Below, piece after piece: positions 1 to 7,112 of a DNA stretch of 13,508 bases (the first letter of the stretch is position 1; each line of letters starts with the position of its first letter). Source of the DNA: Firmicutes bacterium UBA4882 (lineage in GTDB: Bacteria > Bacillota > UBA4882); the NCBI GenBank assembly GCA_002399265.1, contig DHDG01000035.1:321-13828 (forward strand), read 5' to 3'. The notes beneath the pieces were generated by a model that worked only from the letters and a program-made list of their open reading frames with translations, had not been told where the DNA came from and searched no databases. Position numbers and translations under genes: made by a program.

Positions 1-513
1 GGTACCAGAATCGTTGTTATGAAGGATGGCATTATTCAGCAGGTTGATACCCCCCAGAACCTCTATGACAAGCCGATCAATCTGTTTGTCGCGGGCTTCA
101 TGGGTTCTCCTCAGATGAACTTCATCGACGCTGTTGTTGAAAAGAAGGACGGCGGAGTATATGCATCCTTCAGCGGAAATTCCCTCAAGCTGTCTGAAGC
201 AAAGGGTAAAAAGCTGGTTGAAGACGGCTATGCGGGTAAGACGGTTATTGTTGGTATCCGTCCGGAAGATATCCATGACGAAGAGATGTTCATCAACAGC
301 GCTCCGGATAGTGTTATCGAAGCTACCGTAAGGGTTTACGAGCTGTTAGGTGCCGAAGTATTCCTGTACTTTACGGTTGATGAGAATCTTGAGATCACCG
401 CACGTGTAAATCCACGTACTACCGCAAGACCGGATGACACATTAAAGATTGCATTCGATATGTCGAAACTTCATATCTTTGACAAAGAAACAGAACAGGT
501 TATTACCAACTAA
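1..513 (+). CDS. Sugar ABC transporter ATP-binding protein, C-terminal part (MsmK/UgpC/MalK family), 5' truncated by window
   Basis: The reading frame is open from base 1 and ends at TAA 511-513, giving the last 170 or so residues of an ABC ATPase. The visible part begins just after the H-loop with GTRIVVMKDGIIQQVDTPQN, the typical MalK/UgpC/MsmK stretch, followed by YDKPINLFVAGFMGSPQMNF. The rest is the TOBE/MOP-like regulatory domain, including VGIRPEDIH, which is diagnostic of CUT1 carbohydrate importers. Such proteins are often one shared ATPase energising several sugar permeases at the membrane. The Walker A, signature and Walker B motifs lie outside the window, so substrate and exact subfamily cannot be given. 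An ATG at 19 lies inside the domain and is not the start. The gene ends before two hairpins, the second a terminator, so it is the last gene of its transcript. Confidence 0.93.
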   Translation, partial: GTRIVVMKDGIIQQVDTPQNLYDKPINLFVAGFMGSPQMNFIDAVVEKKDGGVYASFSGNSLKLSEAKGKKLVEDGYAGKTVIVGIRPEDIHDEEMFINSAPDSVIEATVRVYELLGAEVFLYFTVDENLEITARVNPRTTARPDDTLKIAFDMSKLHIFDKETEQVITN

Positions 514-519
514 TATGTT

Positions 520-543
520 CATCTCCTGTTTAACAGGAGGATG
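520..543 (+). other. Imperfect hairpin just downstream of the ABC ATPase gene
   Basis: CATC-TCCTG pairs with CAGGA-(G)-GATG around a TTTAA loop, giving nine pairs with one bulged G (539). No T-run follows, so it is not itself a terminator. It may protect the 3' end of the mRNA or simply be the first of a tandem pair of stems. Function is inferred only from position. Confidence 0.4.
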
Positions 544-576
544 AGCAGCGTAAAAATAGGATAAAAATGAACCGGA

Positions 577-606
577 CCCGCTGTATGCTAAGTACAGCGG
601 GTTTTT
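577..606 (+). terminator. Rho-independent terminator of the ABC ATPase transcript
   Basis: A perfect 9-bp GC-rich stem (CCCGCTGTA 577-585 with TACAGCGGG 593-601) closes a 7-nt loop and is followed directly by TTTTT (602-606). It lies 63 bases after the ATPase stop codon. The group II intron begins two bases after the T-run, and terminators of this kind are the normal target of class C introns. Confidence 0.95.
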
Positions 607-900
607 AGTGCGCCCGGCGGGCGCACGTTCTAAAGGGTGAAAGTCCCAAATCCGCCTGGCAGTGGGAAGGATACAGCCGAACACCAAGGTTCTCGCCGTG
701 AGGTTTAAGAGGGCTGAAGGAAGGTGCAGGCAAACCTCCGCCTCAACGTACAGAAACCATTTATAGGCTTATACAGGAGGGTAAGGCCGCTAAACAGGTC
801 AAAGCCCAATAACTGCACGGAATCCTGTGGAGTAAAGATGGTGGGGACATGGAGGGAAAGAACGTGTGAGTACCCGGGGAGGTCTCACGGACGCGGCAAA

Positions 901-918
901 GGCGATAAAACATTCGCC
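901..918 (+). other. Predicted EBS1 hairpin of the group II intron
   Basis: GGCG (901-904) pairs with CGCC (915-918), exposing a 10-nt loop that contains TAAAA (906-910). This is the exact reverse complement of TTTTA (603-607), the last five bases of the 5' exon. Domain I loops of this kind recognise the exon by base pairing. Pairing and position are seen; the role is inferred. Confidence 0.6.
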
Positions 919-1021
919 GCCGCGGAGTAAAGCTCACCGTGAGAAGTCAGCAGAGGTCATAGTACGGAAACAGCTATAGATGTTTCCGGAAGGACTAAAC
1001 AGTAGGAGGTGTTAATTCCAA

Positions 1022-2437
1022 ATGGAAACCGGACATGGAAACAAGTACAGACAACTTCACATAGAAGACTACCTGCAAGAGATACCTGCGGAACAGGGAA
1101 AGGTAACAGGAGTGTACGCCCATGAATGGATTACCGGGAACCCTGACACCAGCACGGACTTTTGGACGGACAACCTGCTGGAAACGATTCTTAGAAGCGA
1201 CAATCTCAATACCGCCTATAAGAAGGTAAAGGCAAACAAAGGCTCTGGGGGAATTGACGGAATGCAGGTGGATGAACTTCTGCCCTATCTGAGAGAACAC
1301 CAGAGCGAGCTGGTCCGGCAGTTGAGGGAAGGGAAATACAGACCCAACCCGGTTCGGAGGGTAGAGATACCAAAAGAGGAGAAAGGAAAAGTAAGGAAAC
1401 TGGGAGTACCCACGGTGGTGGACAGAGTGATCCAACAGGCAATCGCACAGGAACTGACGCCGGTCTACGAAGAACAGTTTACGGAAAACAGTTTTGGTTT
1501 CCGACCGAAAAGAGGAGCCAATGACGCTCTGAAAAGATGTAAAGAATACGTTGAGGAAGGGTATGTGTATGTAGTCAGTATGGATTTACAGTCTTACTTT
1601 GATACCGTCAATCACAGCAAGCTGATAGAGGTGCTGTCGAGAACGATAAAGGACGGCCGTGTCATATCGCTGATTCATAAGTATCTGAATTCGGGAGTTA
1701 TGGAAGACGGCGGATTTCATGCAACACCAGAGGGAGTGCCGCAAGGAGGCCCCTTAAGTCCGCTGTGTGGAAATGTAATGCTGAATGAACTGGATAAGGA
1801 ACTGGAACGCAGGGGCCATAAGTATGTGAGATATGCGGATGACTGCATCATTTTCTGCAAAAGCAGGAAAAGTGCGGAGAGGACGCTGGAACACATCATA
1901 CCATTCATTACGAAGAAACTGTTTCTGAAAATCAATCTCCAGAAAACAACAGTAAGCCACGTCAGTAAAATCAAGTACCTGGGCTACGGATTCTATCGAA
2001 ATAAAGGGAAATGTAAACTAAGGGTGCACCCAAAATCGGTAGCAAAAATGGAAAACCGAATAAGAGAACTGACGACCAGAGGAAATAAATGGAGCAACTT
2101 GGAAAGAGAGAAGAAACTCAGAGAATATACAAGCGGGTGGATAAACTACTACCGGTATGCGGACATGAAAAGCCTAATGGACAAGACGGATGAATGGCTG
2201 CGCCATAGAATCCGTGCAGTGTATTGGAAACAATGGAAAAAGGTGCGGACGAGGTATAGAATGCTGAAAGCGCTGAATTTACCGGAGTGGCAGATACACG
2301 AACTGGCAAACTGTCGAAAGGGAGTGTGGAGAGCGGCGGCAATGCTGAACTCGGCACTCACGAAAAGAATCATAGTGGACAGACTAGGATATCCGTCCAT
2401 GTCAGCCCACTATCTGAAAGTACGTGAAAACTATTGA
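1022..2437 (+). CDS. ltrA: Group II intron reverse transcriptase/maturase (LtrA-like, class C, no endonuclease domain)
   Basis: This 471-aa protein is the multifunctional intron-encoded enzyme. It binds the unspliced RNA to help folding and copies intron RNA into DNA at the target. An N-terminal extension of about 50 residues precedes the RT fingers. Recognisable RT blocks are NKGSGGIDGMQVDEL (about 72-86), KLGVPTVVDRVIQQA (126-140), NSFGFRPKRGA (156-166), VVSMDLQSYFDTVNH (184-198), PQGGPLSPL (240-248) and the catalytic YADD (271-274). Maturase domain X follows (about 335-415) with GWINYYRYADM at 372-382. The protein ends soon after, with no HNH endonuclease domain, as is normal for class C. 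AGGAGGT at 1004-1010 lies 11 bases before ATG 1022. The frame is intact, so the protein could still act in trans on related introns although its own intron lacks a 3' end. The stop codon overlaps the first bases of domain V. Confidence 0.95.
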   Translation: METGHGNKYRQLHIEDYLQEIPAEQGKVTGVYAHEWITGNPDTSTDFWTDNLLETILRSDNLNTAYKKVKANKGSGGIDGMQVDELLPYLREHQSELVRQLREGKYRPNPVRRVEIPKEEKGKVRKLGVPTVVDRVIQQAIAQELTPVYEEQFTENSFGFRPKRGANDALKRCKEYVEEGYVYVVSMDLQSYFDTVNHSKLIEVLSRTIKDGRVISLIHKYLNSGVMEDGGFHATPEGVPQGGPLSPLCGNVMLNELDKELERRGHKYVRYADDCIIFCKSRKSAERTLEHIIPFITKKLFLKINLQKTTVSHVSKIKYLGYGFYRNKGKCKLRVHPKSVAKMENRIRELTTRGNKWSNLEREKKLREYTSGWINYYRYADMKSLMDKTDEWLRHRIRAVYWKQWKKVRTRYRMLKALNLPEWQIHELANCRKGVWRAAAMLNSALTKRIIVDRLGYPSMSAHYLKVRENY

Positions 2438-2464
2438 ACCGCCTTGGTACTGAACAGTATAGAA

Positions 2465-2855
2465 TACAAGAATACTTTCGGAGTGCCTGCAGCATTTTCC
2501 CAACAGGATATTTATTGTCAAGTTTTGCCTGGAGAATGTAGTCACTCATATTTAATTCGCTTGTAACAATGGAATAATAGCCATCGTATTTAGACTCTTC
2601 CTCTATCTTGGAAAGATTAAGGGCAAGTTCTTTTCCGTCAATAATCTCACCGGTTGTCCTATCAAAAGAAATATTCTGGACATATGCCGCTGAACCGGCA
2701 GAAGTTACCCGATCATATTTCCTTAGATTCTGAATCAGGTCCTTGGCACGCTCTACCATGCCATTCCTATCAACCGGATTGCCGTCATCATCCAGAGTAT
2801 CAAGGTCAGGTATTAAGTTATGGGAGTCCTGCTTTGATCTTTTTCTATGTTTAAT
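2465..2855 (-). pseudogene. Remnant of an IS1634/IS4-type transposase, truncated and internally deleted
   Basis: Read on the minus strand, an open frame from about 2855 downwards contains KQDSHNLIPDLDTLDDDGN, then VERAKDLIQNLRKYDRVTSA, NISFDRTTGEIIDGKELALN and YDGYYSIVTSELNMSD. These are typical of the central and C-terminal part of IS1634-like DDE transposases. Directly after NMSD (junction near 2540/2541) the protein jumps to YILQAKLDNKYPVGKMLQAL, which in the family lies several dozen residues later. The skipped segment should hold the Y-R-E-K motif with the catalytic glutamate. The N-terminal half, with both catalytic aspartates, is absent: a stop at 2859-2861 precedes the fragment. The C-terminal end runs into intron sequence around 2465. 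The fragment cannot encode an active enzyme. Assignment to IS1634 rather than another IS4 branch is from memory of the family. Confidence 0.75.
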
Positions 2856-3111
2856 GCTTTAAATTCTGAAACTGATATCGTAAATACTAAATGGATATAG
2901 ATCTAAGATACGATACATCTATATTTGGAACAACGTTTTGTATAAAATATCTGGACGCTTTCTTGACATTTACGCCGTTCGAATTGACACCTCATTGATC
3001 TCTTTTTTGTTATGATTAATAGCGTAAAGAATGGTATTTGGGTAAAAAATGTACATTTGCGTGCAATATCTGAAAACTTTACAGCAAAATTGAAGGAAAG
3101 GCGTTTTTGGT
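2856..3111. promoter_or_regulatory. kdp upstream region, AT-rich, with inverted repeats
   Basis: No convincing protein-coding frame is seen in these 256 bases between the transposase remnant and the first small gene of the kdp operon. It contains an 8-bp inverted repeat ATATAGAT (2895-2902) / ATCTATAT (2917-2924), two TTGACA hexamers (2963-2968 and 2984-2989), a probable promoter, and a 7-bp inverted repeat TTTACGC (2969-2975) / GCGTAAA (3022-3028) that brackets the promoter. As kdpD and kdpE are adjacent, this is the expected place for a KdpE operator, but no consensus for this lineage can be applied by eye. The conserved elements of the cyclic-di-AMP (ydaO) riboswitch were not found. Confidence 0.5.
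2984..3016 (+). promoter_or_regulatory. Candidate promoter of the kdp operon
   Basis: TTGACA (2984-2989) is a perfect -35 hexamer. Two -10 readings are possible: TGTTAT (3008-3013) at 18-nt spacing, or the extended form TG-T-TATGAT (TATGAT 3011-3016), whose 21-nt spacing is too long for the same -35 but which may not need one. Either would start transcription about 90 bases before the first small ORF. KdpE-activated promoters often have weak elements, so the exact start is uncertain. Confidence 0.45.
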
Positions 3112-3225
3112 ATGAAAAATGATAAGACTCAATGCACTTGGAAAGAAATATTATGCTTTGTGGCCTTTTTAATTGTTACGATGGCTATTATCATGGCAGT
3201 GCGATGGATCATGATTCTGCCGTAG
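3112..3225 (+). CDS. Uncharacterised 37-aa single-pass membrane peptide at the head of the kdp operon
   Basis: A short ORF runs from ATG 3112 to TAG 3223-3225. A purine-rich GGAAAGG ending at 3101 lies 10 bases upstream and could serve as ribosome binding site. The product has a short charged N-terminus (MKNDKTQCTWKEI) followed by a continuous hydrophobic stretch of about 20 residues (LCFVAFLIVTMAIIMAV) and ends RWIMILP. That predicts one transmembrane helix. It lies 31 bases upstream of kdpF on the same strand and inside the expected kdp transcript. I do not recognise the family. It resembles KdpF only in size and membrane character, not in sequence. It could be an accessory pump subunit, a second small stabilising peptide, a regulatory leader peptide or a chance ORF. 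Coding is supported by start, spacing and composition only. Confidence 0.5.
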   Translation: MKNDKTQCTWKEILCFVAFLIVTMAIIMAVRWIMILP

Positions 3226-3256
3226 ATACGCTGAGAAAGTGAGAGGAGATGAGAAT

Positions 3257-3346
3257 ATGAGTGTAGTGTTGGCGATCATCGGTATCATCGGATTTGCCTT
3301 GATGATTTACTTATTCTATGTGTTGTTTCGAGGTGAGGAATTATGA
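3257..3346 (+). CDS. kdpF: KdpF, small membrane subunit of the K+-transporting ATPase
   Basis: This 29-aa ORF starts at ATG 3257 with AGGAG (3244-3248) 8 bases upstream and ends TGA 3344-3346. The peptide opens MSVVLAIIGIIGFALMIYLF, one transmembrane helix, followed by a short charged tail RGEEL. Size, hydrophobicity and the position directly before kdpA are those of KdpF, which packs against KdpA/KdpB and stabilises the complex. Its stop overlaps the kdpA start in an ATGA arrangement, indicating translational coupling. At 90 bases it is below usual gene-calling limits. Confidence 0.88.
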   Translation: MSVVLAIIGIIGFALMIYLFYVLFRGEEL

Positions 3347-5028
3347 ATATGATTATTTTACAAGATATTGCTTACTTTGTCTTGCTGGTGGGATTATCAA
3401 TTCCACTTGGCATTTATATGTACAAGGTCATGGATGGTCAGAAGGTGTTTTTATCCCGTGCCGTTGCCCCGGTAGAAAACGGGATTTATAAAATTATGGG
3501 TGTTAAGGGCAACGAGGAAATGAGTGCAAAAAAATATGCGCTGTCTGCATTAGTTTTCAGTGCAGTTGGTTTGTTTTTTGTCTGGCTGATTCAGATGCTG
3601 CAGGGCGTCCTACCATTTAACCCGGCTAGCATTGAGGGCACGAGCTGGCATCTTGCCTTTAACACGGCGGCAAGCTTTGTTTCCAATACAAACTGGCAGG
3701 CATATTCCGGAGAAGCCGGGCTGTCCTATCTAACGCAATTCTTAGGACTTACCGTTCAAAACTTCGTGTCGGCTGCAACAGGAATAGCCGTATTGTTTGC
3801 GCTGATCAGAGGCTTTATTTTAAGGCAGAAAGCCACCATCGGAAGTTTTTGGACTGATTTGACTAGAATTACGCTTTATGTGCTGATTCCCCTTTCCTTT
3901 GTTCTGGCGCTTGTGCTTGTTTCACAGGGTGTTGTGCAAACCTTTGCACCCTACAGGGAAGTAGCTATGCTGGAAAGCAGAGCAGCACAAACTATCCCGC
4001 TTGGCCCTGCGGCCAGTCAGATTGCCATTAAGCAGCTTGGAACAAACGGCGGCGGCTTCTTTGGGGTTAACTCTGCTTTCCCCTTGGAAAATGCCACAAC
4101 ACTTTCAAATCTGTTGGAATGCTTGTCTCTTTTGCTGATTCCCGCTGCATTATGCGTATCGTTTGGCAAGGCCGTCAAGGACAGTAAACAAGGAAAATCC
4201 ATTTACATTGCCATGATGATCCTGTTTGTGGCTGCTCTCGGCATTACAACAATAAGTGAGCAGTATAGAGGACCCGTTTTCGAGGGCATTGTTACTTCCG
4301 GCAGTATGGAAGGCAAAGAGGTTATCCATGGCATCGGAGCTTCTTCTTTGTGGGCTACAGCAACTACGGCAGTATCCAATGGCTCAGTAAATTCCATGCA
4401 TGACAGCTTCACACCTCTCGGGGGAATGATTCCCATGTTCCTGATGCAATTAGGAGAAATTGTGTTTGGTGGTGTAGGCAGCGGATTATATGGTATGATT
4501 GCTTTTGTTTTGCTGACGGTATTTATCGCCGGACTCATGGTTGGCCGAACGCCGGAGTACCTCGGTAAAAAGGTAGAACCCTATGATATGAAAATGGTTT
4601 GTTTAATCGTGCTTGCACCTTTGATGTGTACACTTCTTAGTACCGCTGCTGCAGTGATGGTGCCAGAAGTGGACTCTTGGCTGACAAATTCAGGTGCCCA
4701 TGGGTTCTCAGAAATTCTTTATGCATTTTCGTCAATGGGCAACAACAACGGAAGTGCTTTTGCCGGATTTAATGCAAACACTGTGTTTACGAATGTTGTT
4801 GGCGGGATCATTATGCTGCTGGCTCGCTTTATCCCTATGGCTGCAGCTATCTTCCTTGCCGGAAATATGTCGAAAAAGAAGGCGGTTGCGGTCAGTGAAG
4901 GAACCTTATCGACAACAAATACCATGTTTGTGGGACTGTTAATCGGCGTTATTCTAATTGTCGGCGCGCTGAGCTTTTTGCCAGCGCTGGCTCTTGGCCC
5001 CATAGCCGATTACTTCACAATGCGATAG
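3343..5028 (+). CDS. kdpA: KdpA, potassium-binding channel-like subunit of the K+-transporting ATPase
   Basis: KdpA (561 aa, normal family length) is the polytopic subunit that selects K+ and passes it toward KdpB in the KdpFABC complex. It is descended from the SKT/Trk channel-like superfamily and has four filter-like repeats. Visible conserved segments are SNTNWQAYSGE (114-124), GTNGGGFFGVNSAFPLENAT (233-252), TTAVSNGSVNSMHDS (341-355) and SSMGNNNGSAFAGF (463-476). About ten hydrophobic segments span the chain, starting with IAYFVLLVGLSIPLGIYMY. The chosen ATG at 3343 overlaps the kdpF stop; a second ATG two codons on (3349) is equally placed relative to the GAGGTGAGG upstream. kdpB follows within 15 bases. 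No damage is seen. Confidence 0.98.
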   Translation: MNMIILQDIAYFVLLVGLSIPLGIYMYKVMDGQKVFLSRAVAPVENGIYKIMGVKGNEEMSAKKYALSALVFSAVGLFFVWLIQMLQGVLPFNPASIEGTSWHLAFNTAASFVSNTNWQAYSGEAGLSYLTQFLGLTVQNFVSAATGIAVLFALIRGFILRQKATIGSFWTDLTRITLYVLIPLSFVLALVLVSQGVVQTFAPYREVAMLESRAAQTIPLGPAASQIAIKQLGTNGGGFFGVNSAFPLENATTLSNLLECLSLLLIPAALCVSFGKAVKDSKQGKSIYIAMMILFVAALGITTISEQYRGPVFEGIVTSGSMEGKEVIHGIGASSLWATATTAVSNGSVNSMHDSFTPLGGMIPMFLMQLGEIVFGGVGSGLYGMIAFVLLTVFIAGLMVGRTPEYLGKKVEPYDMKMVCLIVLAPLMCTLLSTAAAVMVPEVDSWLTNSGAHGFSEILYAFSSMGNNNGSAFAGFNANTVFTNVVGGIIMLLARFIPMAAAIFLAGNMSKKKAVAVSEGTLSTTNTMFVGLLIGVILIVGALSFLPALALGPIADYFTMR

Positions 5029-5043
5029 AACGGGGTGATTGAA

Positions 5044-7101
5044 ATGGAAAAGAAAAGTATCAATAAAAGTATTTTAGGGGATTCGCTCAGACAATCCTTT
5101 GCCAAGCTGGCTCCGGGTATCCAAGTCAAAAATCCTGTCATGCTGGTGGTCTATATCGGAGCGATTCTAACCACAGCTTTATATGTTTTGTCATTTGCCG
5201 GAATTAAAGATGAAAACGGCGGATATATCATTGCAATTGCATTGATCTTATGGTTTACCGTATTATTTGCAAACTTTGCAGAAGCCATCGCGGAAGGGCG
5301 TGGGCGCGCCCAGGCAGATACCCTGCGAAAGGCACGAAAGGATGTAAAAGCAAAAAAACTAAAGTCCACAAATAATATGAATGACTATAACGAGGTGCTC
5401 TCTGCACAACTTAAAAAAGGTGATATTGTCATCGTTTGGGCAGGAGAGCAAATTCCGATGGACGGCGAGGTCATCGATGGTGCGGCTTCTGTAGATGAGA
5501 GTGCAATTACCGGTGAATCCGCACCGGTAATCCGCGAATCAGGCGGTGACCGCAGTGCGGTTACCGGAGGAACAACACTGGTATCTGATTGGCTTGTGAT
5601 TGAGGTAACAGCGGAAGCAGGAGAAAGCTTTCTGGATAAGATGATTTCCATGGTGGAAGGCGCCTCCAGAAAAAAGACACCCAATGAGATAGCCCTGCAA
5701 ATTTTGCTAGTAACGCTTACTATTATATTTTTAATTGTTACGGCAACACTGCTTCCGTTTTCAAGCTTTGCAAGCAGTCAGGCAGGGGCTGGCTCAGCGA
5801 TTTCCATTACAAATGTAATTGCGTTACTGGTTTGCCTGGCTCCCACCACAATCGGTGCACTTTTATCTTCCATCGGCATTGCAGGCATGAGCCGTCTCAA
5901 TCAGGCGAATGTGCTTGCCATGAGTGGTCGTGCGATTGAAGCTGCCGGAGATGTAGATGTGTTGCTACTGGATAAAACCGGTACCATCACCCTTGGAAAC
6001 CGTCAAGCAAGTGAATTTCTGCCGGTGAATGGCGTGAAAGAACAAGATCTGGCAGATGCCGCACAGCTCTCATCCTTGGCAGATGAAACAGCCGAGGGCA
6101 GGAGCATTGTTGTACTGGCAAAAGAAAAGTTTGGCATTCGAGGTCGAGAGCTTTCAAAGATGAATGCCAGTTTCATAGAATTTACGGCAAAAACTAGAAT
6201 GAGCGGCATTGACTACCAAGGCATTCAGATTCGCAAAGGTGCCGCAGAAGCAGTAAAAGCTTTTGTGCTGGACAATAGCGGAGAGTATCCCGAAGAATGT
6301 GAGCAGATTGTAAGACGTGTTGCCGGAGCAGGCGGTACACCTCTGGTAGTTGCAAAGAACAATCAAGTGCTGGGCGTTGTTTATTTAAAGGATATTGTCA
6401 AAAATGGTGTAAAGGAACGGTTTGAAGATTTGCGGAAAATGGGCATCAAAACCATTATGATTACAGGCGACAATCCCATGACTGCGGCAGCCATTGCGGC
6501 GGAAGCCGGTGTAGACGATTTTCTGGCGGAAGCCACGCCGGAAGCAAAGCTGGAGCTGATCCGTGACTATCAGTCGAAAGGGCACTTAGTCGCTATGACA
6601 GGTGATGGTACAAACGATGCTCCTGCACTGGCGCAGGCGGATGTTGCCGTGGCAATGAACACCGGAACTCAGGCTGCTAAGGAAGCCGGTAACATGGTTG
6701 ACCTTGATTCCAGCCCTACCAAGCTCATTGACATTGTGCGAATTGGAAAGCAGCTTCTGATGACCCGTGGAGCGCTGACAACCTTTAGCGTGGCAAATGA
6801 TGTGGCTAAGTATTTTGCGATCATCCCGGTGCTGTTTTTTGGCATTTACCCGCAGCTGACAGCCTTAAATTTTATGGGGTTAACCAGCTCCATAACGGCA
6901 ATTCTATCTGCCATTATCTACAATGCACTCATTATTATTGCGCTCATTCCGCTGGCGCTCAAGGGTGTGAAATACCGTGAGCTGCCAGCCGGAAAGCTAT
7001 TGAAACAAAACATGCTGATTTATGGCTTGGGTGGCATTGCAGCGCCTTTTATTGCAATCAAAGGAATTGATATGCTGCTTACAGCCTGCGGCATTATGTG
7101 A
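5044..7101 (+). CDS. kdpB: KdpB, P-type ATPase catalytic subunit of the K+ pump
   Basis: KdpB (685 aa from ATG 5044) hydrolyses ATP and drives K+ import through the KdpFABC complex. All type IA P-type ATPase motifs are present: TGES in the actuator domain (156-159), CLAPTT in the ion-path helix (264-269), the phosphorylation site DKTGT (D310), the nucleotide-domain KGA (398-400), TGDNPMTA (about 474-481) and GDGTNDAPA (520-528). The TGES serine is the residue phosphorylated to inhibit the E. coli pump at high K+, so the same control is possible here. GGGGTG (5032-5037) lies 6 bases before ATG 5044 and is the better ribosome site. A GTG at 5035 would add three residues but would consume that site. 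The gene follows kdpA by 15 bases and is followed by kdpC within 11. Confidence 0.98.
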   Translation: MEKKSINKSILGDSLRQSFAKLAPGIQVKNPVMLVVYIGAILTTALYVLSFAGIKDENGGYIIAIALILWFTVLFANFAEAIAEGRGRAQADTLRKARKDVKAKKLKSTNNMNDYNEVLSAQLKKGDIVIVWAGEQIPMDGEVIDGAASVDESAITGESAPVIRESGGDRSAVTGGTTLVSDWLVIEVTAEAGESFLDKMISMVEGASRKKTPNEIALQILLVTLTIIFLIVTATLLPFSSFASSQAGAGSAISITNVIALLVCLAPTTIGALLSSIGIAGMSRLNQANVLAMSGRAIEAAGDVDVLLLDKTGTITLGNRQASEFLPVNGVKEQDLADAAQLSSLADETAEGRSIVVLAKEKFGIRGRELSKMNASFIEFTAKTRMSGIDYQGIQIRKGAAEAVKAFVLDNSGEYPEECEQIVRRVAGAGGTPLVVAKNNQVLGVVYLKDIVKNGVKERFEDLRKMGIKTIMITGDNPMTAAAIAAEAGVDDFLAEATPEAKLELIRDYQSKGHLVAMTGDGTNDAPALAQADVAVAMNTGTQAAKEAGNMVDLDSSPTKLIDIVRIGKQLLMTRGALTTFSVANDVAKYFAIIPVLFFGIYPQLTALNFMGLTSSITAILSAIIYNALIIIALIPLALKGVKYRELPAGKLLKQNMLIYGLGGIAAPFIAIKGIDMLLTACGIM

Positions 7102-7112
7102 GGAGGATTAAA

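Larger units (their letters stand above)
608..2461 (+). mobile_element. Group IIC intron, 3' end missing (truncated in domain V)
   Basis: The 5' end is GTGCGCCC, which forms a perfect 8-bp hairpin (608-615 with 619-626). It is followed by further ribozyme-like segments: GGGTGAAAGTCCC (634-646) and AAGTCAGCAGAGGTCATAGT (943-962), a stretch seen in class C introns before domain IV. The intron sits right after an intrinsic terminator (T-run 602-606, last exon base A607), the hallmark target of class C. A loop at 905-914 carries TAAAA, complementary to the last five exon bases TTTTA, as expected for an EBS1-IBS1 pair. Domain IV encodes the maturase. After its stop, the 5' strand of domain V (GAACCGCCTTG from 2437) and an apical hairpin (GTACTGAACAGTAT) are visible. 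The 3' strand, domain VI and the 3' splice site are absent, so splicing and mobility in cis should be lost. The right boundary is approximate to about 15 bases. Confidence 0.85.

Noticed and set aside
442..687. Minus-strand 81-codon ORF across the terminator and intron start
   Set aside because: It overlaps the ATPase gene, the terminator and ribozyme sequence, and has no family resemblance or ribosome site.
724..930. Plus-strand ORF of 68 codons before the maturase
   Set aside because: It lies in intron domains I-III, whose conservation is at the RNA level; the translation looks random.
2654..2854. Plus-strand ORF opposite the transposase remnant
   Set aside because: The minus-strand frame matches transposase sequence, so this is its antisense shadow.
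2856..3111. Possible cyclic-di-AMP (ydaO) or other riboswitch upstream of kdp
   Set aside because: The GC-rich conserved elements expected of that class are absent and no terminator-antiterminator pair was seen; an RNA family scan would settle it.
5035..5043. GTG start for kdpB three codons upstream
   Set aside because: This GTG is part of the GGGGTG that best serves as ribosome site for ATG 5044.
7098..7112. GTG start for kdpC overlapping the kdpB stop
   Set aside because: It overlaps the AGGAGG (7101-7106) that is well placed for ATG 7113.
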